From Merdibacter massiliensis (lineage in GTDB: Bacteria > Bacillota_I > Bacilli_A > Erysipelotrichales > Erysipelotrichaceae), in assembly GCF_900155395.1 (NCBI RefSeq), contig NZ_LT699728.1, forward strand, positions 1-64,000: DNA of 64,000 bases, in the 5' to 3' direction. The notes below the pieces were generated by a model. The model had not been told where the DNA came from. It did not search any database and saw only the letters and a program-made list of their open reading frames with translations. Shown piece after piece: positions 56,747 through 64,000 of this stretch; within the stretch, counting starts at the first letter, position 1, and every line of letters starts with the position of its first letter. The position numbers and the translations under genes were made by a program.

Positions 56747-59080
56747 ATGTATACTTGTCGCATCTCGGTCCATGAATTAGTCGAAGCAAGCTATCTGCAA
56801 GGTGATCTCTCTTCACAGGGCAAGAGCGTAACACGCGCACAGCAAGGATCCCGTATCCACCGCTTGCTGCAGTCCCAGCGTCCGCAAGGATATCAAAGTG
56901 AGGTCTTTTTTCGTCATGCCACTACCTTAGAAGATATTTCTATCATCGTCGAAGGCAGAGCGGACGGCATTTACGGCGAACAGGATCCCGTTATCTTGGA
57001 AGAGATCAAATCGACCCTGCTTCCTTATGAACAGATCGATGATACGAATTTTGTACATTTTGCGCAGTGTTTTGTCTATGGATATTTCTATTTATTAGAA
57101 AGAAAAGAACTGGATGCCATCATCTGCCGTGTTACCTATTGCCAAGTACAAAGCGAAAAGATCAAATACTTTGACATAACAAAAACAAGAGAAGAACTTC
57201 AGCAATTTTATGAAGAACTGATCGACCATTATCGAAAATGGGCCCTTTTACAGAGAGATCTGCACATAGAAGCCAAAACAAGTGCCAAAAGCGTTCAATT
57301 TCCATTTGCAAGCTTTCGCCCGCACCAGCGGGAGTTTGCCGCATGGGTCTATCAAAGCATCGTACATCACGAAAACCTGTTGGTACAGGCACCGACCGGC
57401 ATCGGGAAAACAATTTCTACATTGTTTCCGGCATTAAAAGCCATCGGAGAGGGAAAATGTGAAAAGATCTTTTATCTCAGTGCCAAGAATGTGACTGCCA
57501 ATGTGGCAAAAGATACCATGCAGTTATTCTATCAGCAAGGTCTCTCTTTGAAAACAGTCTCGATCACTGCCAAAGATAAGATGTGCTTATTGGATGAAAG
57601 AGATTGCGATGAATGCCCTTATGCAAAAAACTATTACGGCCGTGTACGTCCTGTCCTCTATGCATTATTACAGGGAAAAGATGCTTTGGACAGCGATCTG
57701 TTTCGCCAGACAGGAGAAAAAGAAATGCTGTGTCCATTTGAGCTCTCACTCGATGCGGCAAATTATGCATCTTTGATCATTTGCGACTATAACTATGTCT
57801 TTGATCCGGGGGTTTACCTCAAACGTTTCTTTGAAGAGAAAGGCAGTTATGTCTTTTTGATCGATGAAGCGCATAACTTGCCACAGCGGGCACAAGAAAT
57901 GTACAGCAGCGATTTGTGGGAACAAGATCTGCTTCAACTAAAAGAACTGCTAATAGAGGCACCAGCTCCTGCACGATCTGCATGCAAACATCTGCTGCAG
58001 CTCTGCACCCGGCTGAAAAAGCAATGCCAGGACACGATCTGTTCACAAAAAGAAGGAATGGAAGATCTGTATCAGCTTCTCAATCAGCTGATCAACGCCT
58101 GTGACTCTTACCTGCAGGAAGAAAAAGAGCTGCCTGCACAAAAGGAAATCTTGACGATTTATTTTCAATTGATTGATTTTCGAAGGATCTATGAATATTA
58201 TGACGATAATTTCATTACCTGGTATGAACAAGTCGATCAGCTCTGTCATATTCGGATCTACTGTATGAATCCGGCGCATCAGATCCAAGAGCGAATCGCA
58301 CATGGGATCAGCACGATCTATTTCAGCGCAACCTTATCTCCCTCTTTGTATTATGCGACCCTGCTGGGGGAACAAGAACAAACCAAGCGAATTGCACTCC
58401 CTTCCATCTTTGGTAAAGAACAGTTTCGCTTGCTGATCCACAGCGGAATTTCCACACGCTACCAGCACCGCAGTGCTTCTCTGGCTCCTTTGGTAAATAC
58501 CATTTATCATAGTATTCACCCAAAACCCGGAAATTACATCATTTTCTTTCCCAGCTATCGCTATATGGAAGAGTGTGCCGCACTTTTTGAAAAAGTATAC
58601 CCACAGTTCCCTGTCCATTTACAAAAAAGCAATATGAATGAAGAAGAACGTTCTGCTTTCTTGCAACGTTTCGAGCAACAAGCGGGATGGCAGCTGTATT
58701 TTTGTGTATTGGGCGGCATGTTTGCCGAAGGCATTGATTTTCGCGGAGAGCGGTTGATCGGCGCCATCATCATCGGTGTAGGTCTGCCGCAAATCAATAT
58801 TGAATCGGATTTTATACGCGACCACTTCAATGCACAAGGGATCGATGGTTACCAGTATGCCTACATCTTTCCTGGAATGAACAAGGTCTTGCAAGCGATG
58901 GGAAGGGTCATTCGTACAAAAAAAGACAAGGGTATCCTTGTCTTGATCGATGACCGTTATCAGACAAACTTATATCGCTCCTTGTTGCCGGCCCATTACC
59001 AGCATGCCTATTATGTACAAAATGCACTGACAATGGAGGATCTGCTCCTGCAATTTTGGAACGATTCAGATAAGCGCTGA
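56747..59080 (+). CDS. PD-(D/E)XK nuclease-XPD/Rad3 helicase fusion (DinG/YoaA-like)
   Basis: A 777-aa protein with two parts. The N-terminal 175 residues look like a Cas4/RecB-type nuclease: His 38 ('GSRIHRLLQ'), Asp 73 ('EGRADGIYG'), 'VILEEIKST' with E and K at about 86 and 88, and Gln 107 ('AQCFVYGYFY'). The rest is an SF2 XPD-type helicase: Walker A 'VQAPTGIGKTISTLFPALK' (213-231), four Cys of an iron-sulphur cluster ('MCLLDERDCDECPY', 'LCPFE'), DEAH as 'FLIDEAHNLPQRAQE', and motif VI 'VLQAMGRVIRTKKDKG'. It could degrade and unwind DNA during repair. AGAAAGGA precedes the ATG. It is a divergent partner of the rluD-type gene. Confidence 0.88.
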   Translation: MYTCRISVHELVEASYLQGDLSSQGKSVTRAQQGSRIHRLLQSQRPQGYQSEVFFRHATTLEDISIIVEGRADGIYGEQDPVILEEIKSTLLPYEQIDDTNFVHFAQCFVYGYFYLLERKELDAIICRVTYCQVQSEKIKYFDITKTREELQQFYEELIDHYRKWALLQRDLHIEAKTSAKSVQFPFASFRPHQREFAAWVYQSIVHHENLLVQAPTGIGKTISTLFPALKAIGEGKCEKIFYLSAKNVTANVAKDTMQLFYQQGLSLKTVSITAKDKMCLLDERDCDECPYAKNYYGRVRPVLYALLQGKDALDSDLFRQTGEKEMLCPFELSLDAANYASLIICDYNYVFDPGVYLKRFFEEKGSYVFLIDEAHNLPQRAQEMYSSDLWEQDLLQLKELLIEAPAPARSACKHLLQLCTRLKKQCQDTICSQKEGMEDLYQLLNQLINACDSYLQEEKELPAQKEILTIYFQLIDFRRIYEYYDDNFITWYEQVDQLCHIRIYCMNPAHQIQERIAHGISTIYFSATLSPSLYYATLLGEQEQTKRIALPSIFGKEQFRLLIHSGISTRYQHRSASLAPLVNTIYHSIHPKPGNYIIFFPSYRYMEECAALFEKVYPQFPVHLQKSNMNEEERSAFLQRFEQQAGWQLYFCVLGGMFAEGIDFRGERLIGAIIIGVGLPQINIESDFIRDHFNAQGIDGYQYAYIFPGMNKVLQAMGRVIRTKKDKGILVLIDDRYQTNLYRSLLPAHYQHAYYVQNALTMEDLLLQFWNDSDKR

Positions 59081-59704
59081 CACTTCTTCGATCCGATCCA
59101 CTGTTTCGCAGTCACAGCGAAGCAGTTTTTCTTTATGCTCATGTCCGTTTGCCACCAAGATACAGGCACATCCCGCCTGTTTGGCAACTTCATAATCATG
59201 GACGCTGTCTCCGACAAACACGATACGTTTGCCATCTGTTCCACTTTCTTTTACAAACTGTTTTGCCAGTTCTGCTTTGGATCGGGCATAATAATCACGA
59301 ATGCCCAATACTTGTTCAAAACGACCAGTTAATGGATAATGCTGTAATTGTTCCTTTAACAGATCCAGCCGGGAGGCACTCAATAAGACTTGATGTTTCC
59401 CCTCTTTTTGAAAGCGGTCCAGCACTTCTAACACATGCTTGTGCAATGGACATTGCATGCTGCGCGGCTGATAATAATCCATATATTCTTTTGCCAGAAC
59501 TTCAAACGGCTCTTTTGCAAAGTCAAAGCCTGCTTTTCGATAATAATCGATGACGGGAAACTGAAATACCTGCTGATAGCGTTCATGATCTAACAAAGGA
59601 AGACCACGTTTTGCCAACATGCGGTTGATCGTATGCTGACACAAAGCCACATCATCCAACAATGTTCCATTCCAATCCCAAACGATGGTATCGATCTGTT
59701 TCAT
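59066..59704 (-). CDS. HAD-family phosphatase (phosphoglycolate phosphatase-like)
   Basis: A 212-aa HAD-IA hydrolase. Motif I is 'IVWDWNGTLLDD' at the N-terminus with an unusual Trp between the aspartates (usual D-x-D), motif II is in 'VLLSASRLDLL', motif III has Lys near 'RSKAELAKQF' and motif IV is 'VFVGDSVHDYEVAKQAG'. The first D is followed by W-N rather than by the second D, as in some Gph-like members. Substrate unknown. It converges on the helicase gene, overlapping by 15 bp. AGGTGAG precedes the ATG. Confidence 0.85.
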   Translation of the reverse strand: MKQIDTIVWDWNGTLLDDVALCQHTINRMLAKRGLPLLDHERYQQVFQFPVIDYYRKAGFDFAKEPFEVLAKEYMDYYQPRSMQCPLHKHVLEVLDRFQKEGKHQVLLSASRLDLLKEQLQHYPLTGRFEQVLGIRDYYARSKAELAKQFVKESGTDGKRIVFVGDSVHDYEVAKQAGCACILVANGHEHKEKLLRCDCETVDRIEEVSALI

Positions 59705-59759
59705 CTCTCTCACCTGCCTATTTGTACCTAATTGTATTGAATTATGATGTGCTTTGCAA

Positions 59760-59781
59760 TAAAAAACTGTCTAAAGAGACA
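59760..59781 (-). terminator. Terminator after the sirtuin gene
   Basis: CTGTCT / AGACAG stem with a 4-nt loop and T-run on the minus strand, 6 bp past the stop codon. Confidence 0.75.
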
Positions 59782-59786
59782 GCTTT

Positions 59787-60518
59787 TTACTTTGCAGCCC
59801 ATGGAGAGAGCACTTGTGCGATCGGTTCATGAATCACCAGATTTGCCTGTGCATCCATATCGGTATGATCTTTGTTGATCAACACAAGGTTATTTCCATG
59901 AAAATAACGTATTAATCCTGCAGCAGGATAAACGACAAGCGAAGTGCCGCCAACGATCAAAACATCACATTGAGAAATATAGCTTACTGCTTTTTGCACG
60001 ACATCCATGTCCAGACCTTCTCCATATAAAACAACTTCCGGTTTCATCAAACCGCCGCATTTGGGACAGCGCGGTATGCCTTGTGCATCTCGATGTGCCA
60101 GCATTTCCTCTAAATCTAAAAAATGGTGACAGGACAAGCAGCGGTTGCGATGGACGCTGCCATGCAGTTCCAACACTTCTTTACTGCCAGCTTTTTGATG
60201 CAGTCCATCAATATTCTGGGTAATGACTGCACAAAGCTTTCCTTTTTGTTCCAAGGAAGCTAAAGCACGATGTGCCGCATTGGGCAATGCATGAGGATAG
60301 ATCATTTCATGAAAATAAAACTCATAAAACTCTTTCGTGTGATCATAAAAGAAATCACTGGATAACATGACCTCTGCCGGATAAGGATAACGCTTTTGCT
60401 GATAAAGTCCGTCACTGCTTCGAAAGTCTGGAATATTGCTTTCGGTCGATACACCGGCACCTCCGAAAAATACGATCTTTTGTGCCTCATCCATTATTTT
60501 CTTCAGTTGATTGTTCAT
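59787..60518 (-). CDS. NAD-dependent protein deacylase (SIR2/CobB)
   Basis: A 243-aa sirtuin. 'VFFGGAGVSTESNIPDFRSSDGLY' binds NAD, 'ITQNIDGLHQKAG' and the catalytic His in 'LELHGSVHR' follow, and the zinc ribbon is 'CLSCHHFL' with 'CPKCGGLMKPEVVLYGE'. It removes acetyl or longer acyl groups from lysines. The ATG at 60518 has AGGAGG six bases upstream; another ATG three bases earlier is closer. The gene overlaps the next by 32 bp. Confidence 0.95.
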   Translation of the reverse strand: MNNQLKKIMDEAQKIVFFGGAGVSTESNIPDFRSSDGLYQQKRYPYPAEVMLSSDFFYDHTKEFYEFYFHEMIYPHALPNAAHRALASLEQKGKLCAVITQNIDGLHQKAGSKEVLELHGSVHRNRCLSCHHFLDLEEMLAHRDAQGIPRCPKCGGLMKPEVVLYGEGLDMDVVQKAVSYISQCDVLIVGGTSLVVYPAAGLIRYFHGNNLVLINKDHTDMDAQANLVIHEPIAQVLSPWAAK

Positions 60519-61335
60519 CATTTGCCTCCTGTGTCGTATCATTGGATTGTGTTTGCTGCTCTTGAGCATCTTTCTTTTCATAATCGACGCTGTATTCATA
60601 GCTTTGATTCAGTTGTAAAAAACGGAAGGTCAAAGTAAAACGATAAGAACCAGGCTGTACTCCATTATCCTGCAACAAATAGGAAACCGTTGTCTGTACT
60701 TGCCCATTTTCTTCACTTCTCTGTGTATCTAAATAATGCACAGAAAACTGTTCTGCACCATTTCCATAAAAAGACAAGATCGGCACATCAATTAGGGAAC
60801 CGGATGTACTTGTATAAGAAAGATAGAGACGAATGCCTTCATTCACAATCTCTCTTGAAAATTTGACATGATCGATCTGAATGATATTGACCGTGGTCTG
60901 TGCTTCGATCGTGTCATCATTCTCTAGTGTGCAAATGATTTTAAATGTATTCTCTCCACCTGCAAATTGATAAGCATCTTGAGAAAGCTGATAGCTGGAG
61001 TGATTCGTTACGTCTGCCAGCCAGATATCTCCTTTTTTTTCATCGACATAATAAAGAGCACTGGATATGATCGTCTGTTGGCCATTATCGATCTGCCAAT
61101 TCAATATAACAACATCATCATTGCTCAATCGTCCGGTAAAGCCAACGATAGCAGTATCGCTTTCCGTCGCCTGTGTCGTCTGGGACGTACTCTCCTGAGA
61201 TGATTCACTGGACTGTGCAGCAGGTACAGAAAGCAACAGTTCATAGATGATCAATCCAAGCGTCACAAGAATGATCGCTGCCAAGATCACAACAAACATC
61301 GCATTGCGTTTCATATAATCTATCAGCCCATGCAT
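60487..61335 (-). CDS. Uncharacterised membrane-anchored protein
   Basis: A 282-aa protein anchored by one helix ('FVVILAAIILVTLGLIIYELLL'), then a Ser/Thr/Gln-rich linker (about 35-60), an extracellular beta-rich region (about 60-250) with two possible immunoglobulin-like modules ('VVILNWQIDNGQQTIISSAL' and 'VNIIQIDHVKFSREIVNEGI'), and a Gln/Glu-rich tail. No family was recognised. AAAGGAG precedes the ATG at eight bases (61335). It is upstream of and overlaps the sirtuin gene, so they are probably one transcript, although a functional link is not apparent. Confidence 0.7.
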   Translation of the reverse strand: MHGLIDYMKRNAMFVVILAAIILVTLGLIIYELLLSVPAAQSSESSQESTSQTTQATESDTAIVGFTGRLSNDDVVILNWQIDNGQQTIISSALYYVDEKKGDIWLADVTNHSSYQLSQDAYQFAGGENTFKIICTLENDDTIEAQTTVNIIQIDHVKFSREIVNEGIRLYLSYTSTSGSLIDVPILSFYGNGAEQFSVHYLDTQRSEENGQVQTTVSYLLQDNGVQPGSYRFTLTFRFLQLNQSYEYSVDYEKKDAQEQQTQSNDTTQEANDEQSTEENNG

Positions 61336-61409
61336 GCACATCTCTCCTTTTATCTTCAACGTTTATTTTACCATATTTGTCAAACAATGGTATGCCATTG
61401 CAAAAGAAA

Positions 61410-61430
61410 AGGCAGAAACTTGTTCTGCCT
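61410..61430 (-). terminator. Terminator after metQ
   Basis: On the minus strand AGGCAGAA / TTCTGCCT with a 5-nt loop followed by TTTCTTTT, a few bases after the metQ stop. Confidence 0.85.
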
Positions 61431-61436
61431 GGTTTA

Positions 61437-62261
61437 CTATTCTACTGTAAAGAACGGAACAACGATACCATCATAATTCTCATTGATGAAATCAATTGTC
61501 TTCTGTGATTTTAATACGCTCATCAGATCTTTGATCTTTTGTGAATCCTCGTCACCTTTGCGTACAGCGACACAGTTTGCAAATTGCTGTGCAACACCGC
61601 TTGCATCTTCGGTAACCAGCAGCTTATCCAAAACATCCGCATTTAAGGCATTGTTTCCGTTTACGACGCCCAGATCCATATCAGACAAACTGACAGGTAC
61701 GGTTTCGGCATTCATCTCTACGATCTCAATATCATATTTGCTCTCACCAATATCATTTGGTGTCGCTTTGATTCCTAAAGATTCATCCAACGTGAACAAT
61801 CCTTTCGATGCCAGCAGCTGCAAAGCACGCCCGCCGTTAGTTGCATCATTGGGGATACCGATCGTTACATGCTGACCTTCTTTTAGTTCATCCAATGACT
61901 TATATTTATCGGAATAAATGCCCATTGGTTCAAAATGCACATCGCCAGCAGATACTAGATCTGTACCGCGCTCTTCATTCCATTGTGCCAAATATTGATT
62001 ATGCTGGAAATAGTTAGCATCCAATGTACCATCTACAACTGCTTCATTCGGGGTATTATAGTCACTGAATTCAGTAATTTCTACTGTATAGCCCATTTCT
62101 TCCAGATCTGGTTTGATATTATTCAAGATCTCTGCATGCGGTGTAATGCTGGCACCGATCTTTAATGTCTTATCTTCTCCATCTCCTGCATTGCTGCTGC
62201 CGCATCCGGCTAAACTTGCACATAAAGCCAAAGCCAATGCGCTGCTTAATAATTTTTTCAT
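61437..62261 (-). CDS. metQ: Methionine ABC transporter substrate-binding lipoprotein
   Basis: A 274-aa NlpA/MetQ-family lipoprotein with a lipobox 'ASLAGCGSS' (Cys about residue 20). 'LKIGASITPHAEILNNIKP', 'DYNTPNEAVVDGTLDANYFQHN' and 'VTIGIPNDATNGGRALQLL' are family signatures. It delivers methionine to MetI/MetN. AGAGGA precedes the ATG. Confidence 0.95.
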   Translation of the reverse strand: MKKLLSSALALALCASLAGCGSSNAGDGEDKTLKIGASITPHAEILNNIKPDLEEMGYTVEITEFSDYNTPNEAVVDGTLDANYFQHNQYLAQWNEERGTDLVSAGDVHFEPMGIYSDKYKSLDELKEGQHVTIGIPNDATNGGRALQLLASKGLFTLDESLGIKATPNDIGESKYDIEIVEMNAETVPVSLSDMDLGVVNGNNALNADVLDKLLVTEDASGVAQQFANCVAVRKGDEDSQKIKDLMSVLKSQKTIDFINENYDGIVVPFFTVE

Positions 62262-62317
62262 ATCTTCTTCCTCTCTTTCTTATAGTTTTATTTCACATCT
62301 AAGATGTTGAAACCATA

Positions 62318-62998
62318 TTAATGGGTCGTCTTGCGTGCAAGATAATTTCCGATACTTTGAATGATGATCGTCATCAAGACCAAAGAAATGACACAAGCCC
62401 ACATGACATCAAACTGATTTTTTGTAAATCCATAGTTATAACAGAAGGCACCGACACCTCCGCCGCCAATCGTTCCTACGACTGCAGTTAAACCGATCAA
62501 AGCAATCAAAGTAATGGATGTACCGCGGATGATGCTAGGAATGCTCTCTCTTAAATACACACGGATGATGATCTGGAATGGCGTCAGTCCCATCGCTTCG
62601 CTGGCCTCTACCAAACCTTGATCCACTTCTGCAATAGCTTGTTCGATCTGCCGTGCAAAGAATGGCACGGTCCCTACGATCAGCGGGAACAAGGATCCCT
62701 GAAAACCAATATAGGTTCCGGAAACAAATTTTGTCACATCCCGCAAGATCATGATCAAGATGACACCCGGTACTGCACGAAACAGATCGATGATCTTTCC
62801 TAAAACGATATAGATGATCTTGTTTTCCAAGATATCTCCCGGACGGGTCACGACCAGGATGACTCCGAACAGAATACCAAATACCAATGAAACAAATCCG
62901 CAGAACACGATCATGATCAATGTCTGAATATTTGATTCAATAAATTGCGGCATCAATTGGATCAGATTAGGGATCCATTGATTCAATATATCCATCAT
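62318..62998 (-). CDS. metI: Methionine ABC transporter permease
   Basis: A 226-aa permease with five membrane helices. 'EASEAMGLTPFQIIIRVYLRESIPSIIRG' is the EAA loop that docks onto MetN. It overlaps the MetN stop codon by 4 bp (ATGA), so is coupled. The order N-I-Q is standard for Firmicutes. Confidence 0.95.
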   Translation of the reverse strand: MMDILNQWIPNLIQLMPQFIESNIQTLIMIVFCGFVSLVFGILFGVILVVTRPGDILENKIIYIVLGKIIDLFRAVPGVILIMILRDVTKFVSGTYIGFQGSLFPLIVGTVPFFARQIEQAIAEVDQGLVEASEAMGLTPFQIIIRVYLRESIPSIIRGTSITLIALIGLTAVVGTIGGGGVGAFCYNYGFTKNQFDVMWACVISLVLMTIIIQSIGNYLARKTTH

Positions 62999-64000
62999 CT
63001 TTTGATCACCTCCGTTTCAACACCATGGGATTTGATGCATTCAAAAGCAGCCTTACGCTTTTGGCTCTCCCCCTTCAAGATGACGATCAAGGTGCCGATC
63101 GGCGTATCTTTGACGACTTCGATATTGCCAAAGATGATATTGCAATCGACATCATAGGTACGGGAAATTTCAGAAATCAAGGATTGAGATGCATTCTTTG
63201 CATCGTATTTCAGCGATACGATCACTTCATCCTCGCCCAGTTCTGTCAAAGCATGCCCTTCTTCGATCAGATCGTAGATGCGGTCCGTTGTAGAAGTACT
63301 GGCAATAAAGTTCTTCGTTACTTTTGCCTGCGGATGTGTAAATACATCAACGATGCTGCCTTCCTCTACGACACGGCCTTCTTCCATGACAGCGACGCGA
63401 TCACAGATTTCTTTGACCACGCCCATCTCATGTGTGATCAACACAACAGTCAGATTTAATTTCTGATTGATATCCTTGATCAGTTTTAAGATGCTGTGGG
63501 TCGTCTGCGGATCCAAGGCACTTGTTGCTTCATCGCAAAGCAATACTTTTGGATCATTGGCCAAGGCACGGGCAATCGCCACACGCTGTTTCTGACCGCC
63601 GCTCAGCTGGCTTGGATACACATTGGCTTTTTCGCTCAGATCAACTAATTCCAACAATTCTCTGACTTTATGATCGATTGCATCTTTGCTCAACCCGCTC
63701 TTTTTTAACGGGAAAGCCACATTTTGTGCAACTGTACGAGAGCGCATCAAATTGAAATGCTGAAAGATCATCCCGATTTTTTTACGTGTCTCGCGTAACT
63801 GGGAAGGGGTTAATTTTAACAGTTCCTTTCCATCTACGATCACATTTCCTTCTTCCGGACGCTCCAGTAAATTGATACAGCGGACCAAGGTCGATTTGCC
63901 GGCACCGCTGAAACCAATGATACCGTAGATTTCTCCATCCTGGATCTGCAAGGACACATCTTTTACTGCGTGTACATACCCACTTTTTGTTGTAAATGTC
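62995..64000 (-). CDS. metN: Methionine ABC transporter ATP-binding protein (start cut by window edge)
   Basis: The gene runs off the right edge; its 5' end is not visible. Walker A is 'GFSGAGKSTLVRCINLLERP', the signature is 'SQLSGGQKQRVAIARAL', Walker B is 'VLLCDEATSALDPQTT' and the H-loop is 'LITHEMGVVKEICDRV'. The C-terminal NIL domain (from about 'TDRIYDLIEEG') binds methionine and inhibits transport. The sequence before the Walker A ('SGYVHAVKDVSLQIQDGEIYG') is in frame, so the internal GTG at 63957 is not the start. Confidence 0.95.
   Translation of the reverse strand, partial: TFTTKSGYVHAVKDVSLQIQDGEIYGIIGFSGAGKSTLVRCINLLERPEEGNVIVDGKELLKLTPSQLRETRKKIGMIFQHFNLMRSRTVAQNVAFPLKKSGLSKDAIDHKVRELLELVDLSEKANVYPSQLSGGQKQRVAIARALANDPKVLLCDEATSALDPQTTHSILKLIKDINQKLNLTVVLITHEMGVVKEICDRVAVMEEGRVVEEGSIVDVFTHPQAKVTKNFIASTSTTDRIYDLIEEGHALTELGEDEVIVSLKYDAKNASQSLISEISRTYDVDCNIIFGNIEVVKDTPIGTLIVILKGESQKRKAAFECIKSHGVETEVIKR

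Noticed and set aside
63957-64000. GTG at 63957 as start of metN
   Set aside because: The frame stays open upstream and reads an N-terminal ABC segment before this codon, so the gene continues past the window.
1-64000. CRISPR array, toxin-antitoxin pair or complete defence system
   Set aside because: I looked for regularly spaced direct repeats, small paired genes and known defence domains; none was convincing. The only short direct repeat of note is the one in the sigK promoter.

Overview
The window reads as the chromosome of a low-GC, endospore-forming Firmicute, most probably from the Erysipelotrichia (the Clostridium innocuum side of the tree). This is inferred from protein sequence only. 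Sporulation genes include spoIIAA-spoIIAB-sigF with dacF, an uninterrupted sigK, gerE, a GerMN-domain protein and a SPOCS/LysM coat-type protein. Alongside them are Firmicute household genes: T-box-controlled valS, lon, tig, mutS2, rnhC, uvrC and BceRS-BceAB. Almost all genes lie on the minus strand. The few plus-strand genes sit at divergent or convergent junctions.

Layout. 1-6.9 kb: start of an aminopeptidase P gene, a T-box leader with a GNAT acetyltransferase and valS, a SPOCS/LysM protein, a distant ThyX-like protein, a YitT membrane protein and a HAD phosphatase. 6.94-8.86 kb: a group II intron inserted just behind a terminator hairpin. 8.9-16.6 kb: a mannose-family PTS operon (two IIB, IIC, IID, IIA) with a 2-hydroxyacid dehydrogenase, SIS-domain isomerase, CdaR-type regulator and DHDPS-family aldolase, divergent from a KDPG-type aldolase. 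The shared regulatory region carries cre sites and paired inverted repeats. 16.6-24 kb: engB, lon, tig, a DUF3196-like protein and an ABC-2 exporter. 24.3-26.3 kb: a decayed prophage or integrative element (broken CI/S24 repressor, AT-rich orphan membrane protein, broken integrase) ending beside tRNA-Arg(UCU).

26.4-39.4 kb: YfcE phosphodiesterase, GerMN protein, a VanY-like protein that has lost its metal ligands, an orphan sugar-type ABC ATPase, the cvpA-mutS2-uvrC-gerE run, rnhC, dCMP deaminase, a degenerate rhomboid, an RluD-type synthase and lspA. 39.4-41.25 kb: an IS1182-type element. 41.25-49.5 kb: a peptidoglycan-binding protein, a BceRSAB antimicrobial-peptide module with a clear operator, and a small cluster resembling part of flavin-based extracellular electron transfer (FMN_bind-like lipoprotein, NusG-II protein, Gx-family membrane protein, TSCPD protein). 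49.5-56.7 kb: gamma-carbonic anhydrase, sigK, two uncharacterised proteins, spoIIA with Spo0A boxes, dacF and a second pseudouridine synthase. 56.7-64 kb: a PD-(D/E)XK nuclease-Rad3/XPD helicase fusion, a HAD phosphatase, a sirtuin, an anchored unknown protein and the metNIQ methionine importer, cut by the window edge.

The parts best worth following up are the PTS/aldolase operon with its unusual enzyme mix and regulatory region, the partial electron-transfer cluster, and two proteins that keep a protease fold but have lost catalytic residues. No CRISPR array or recognisable complete defence island was seen.
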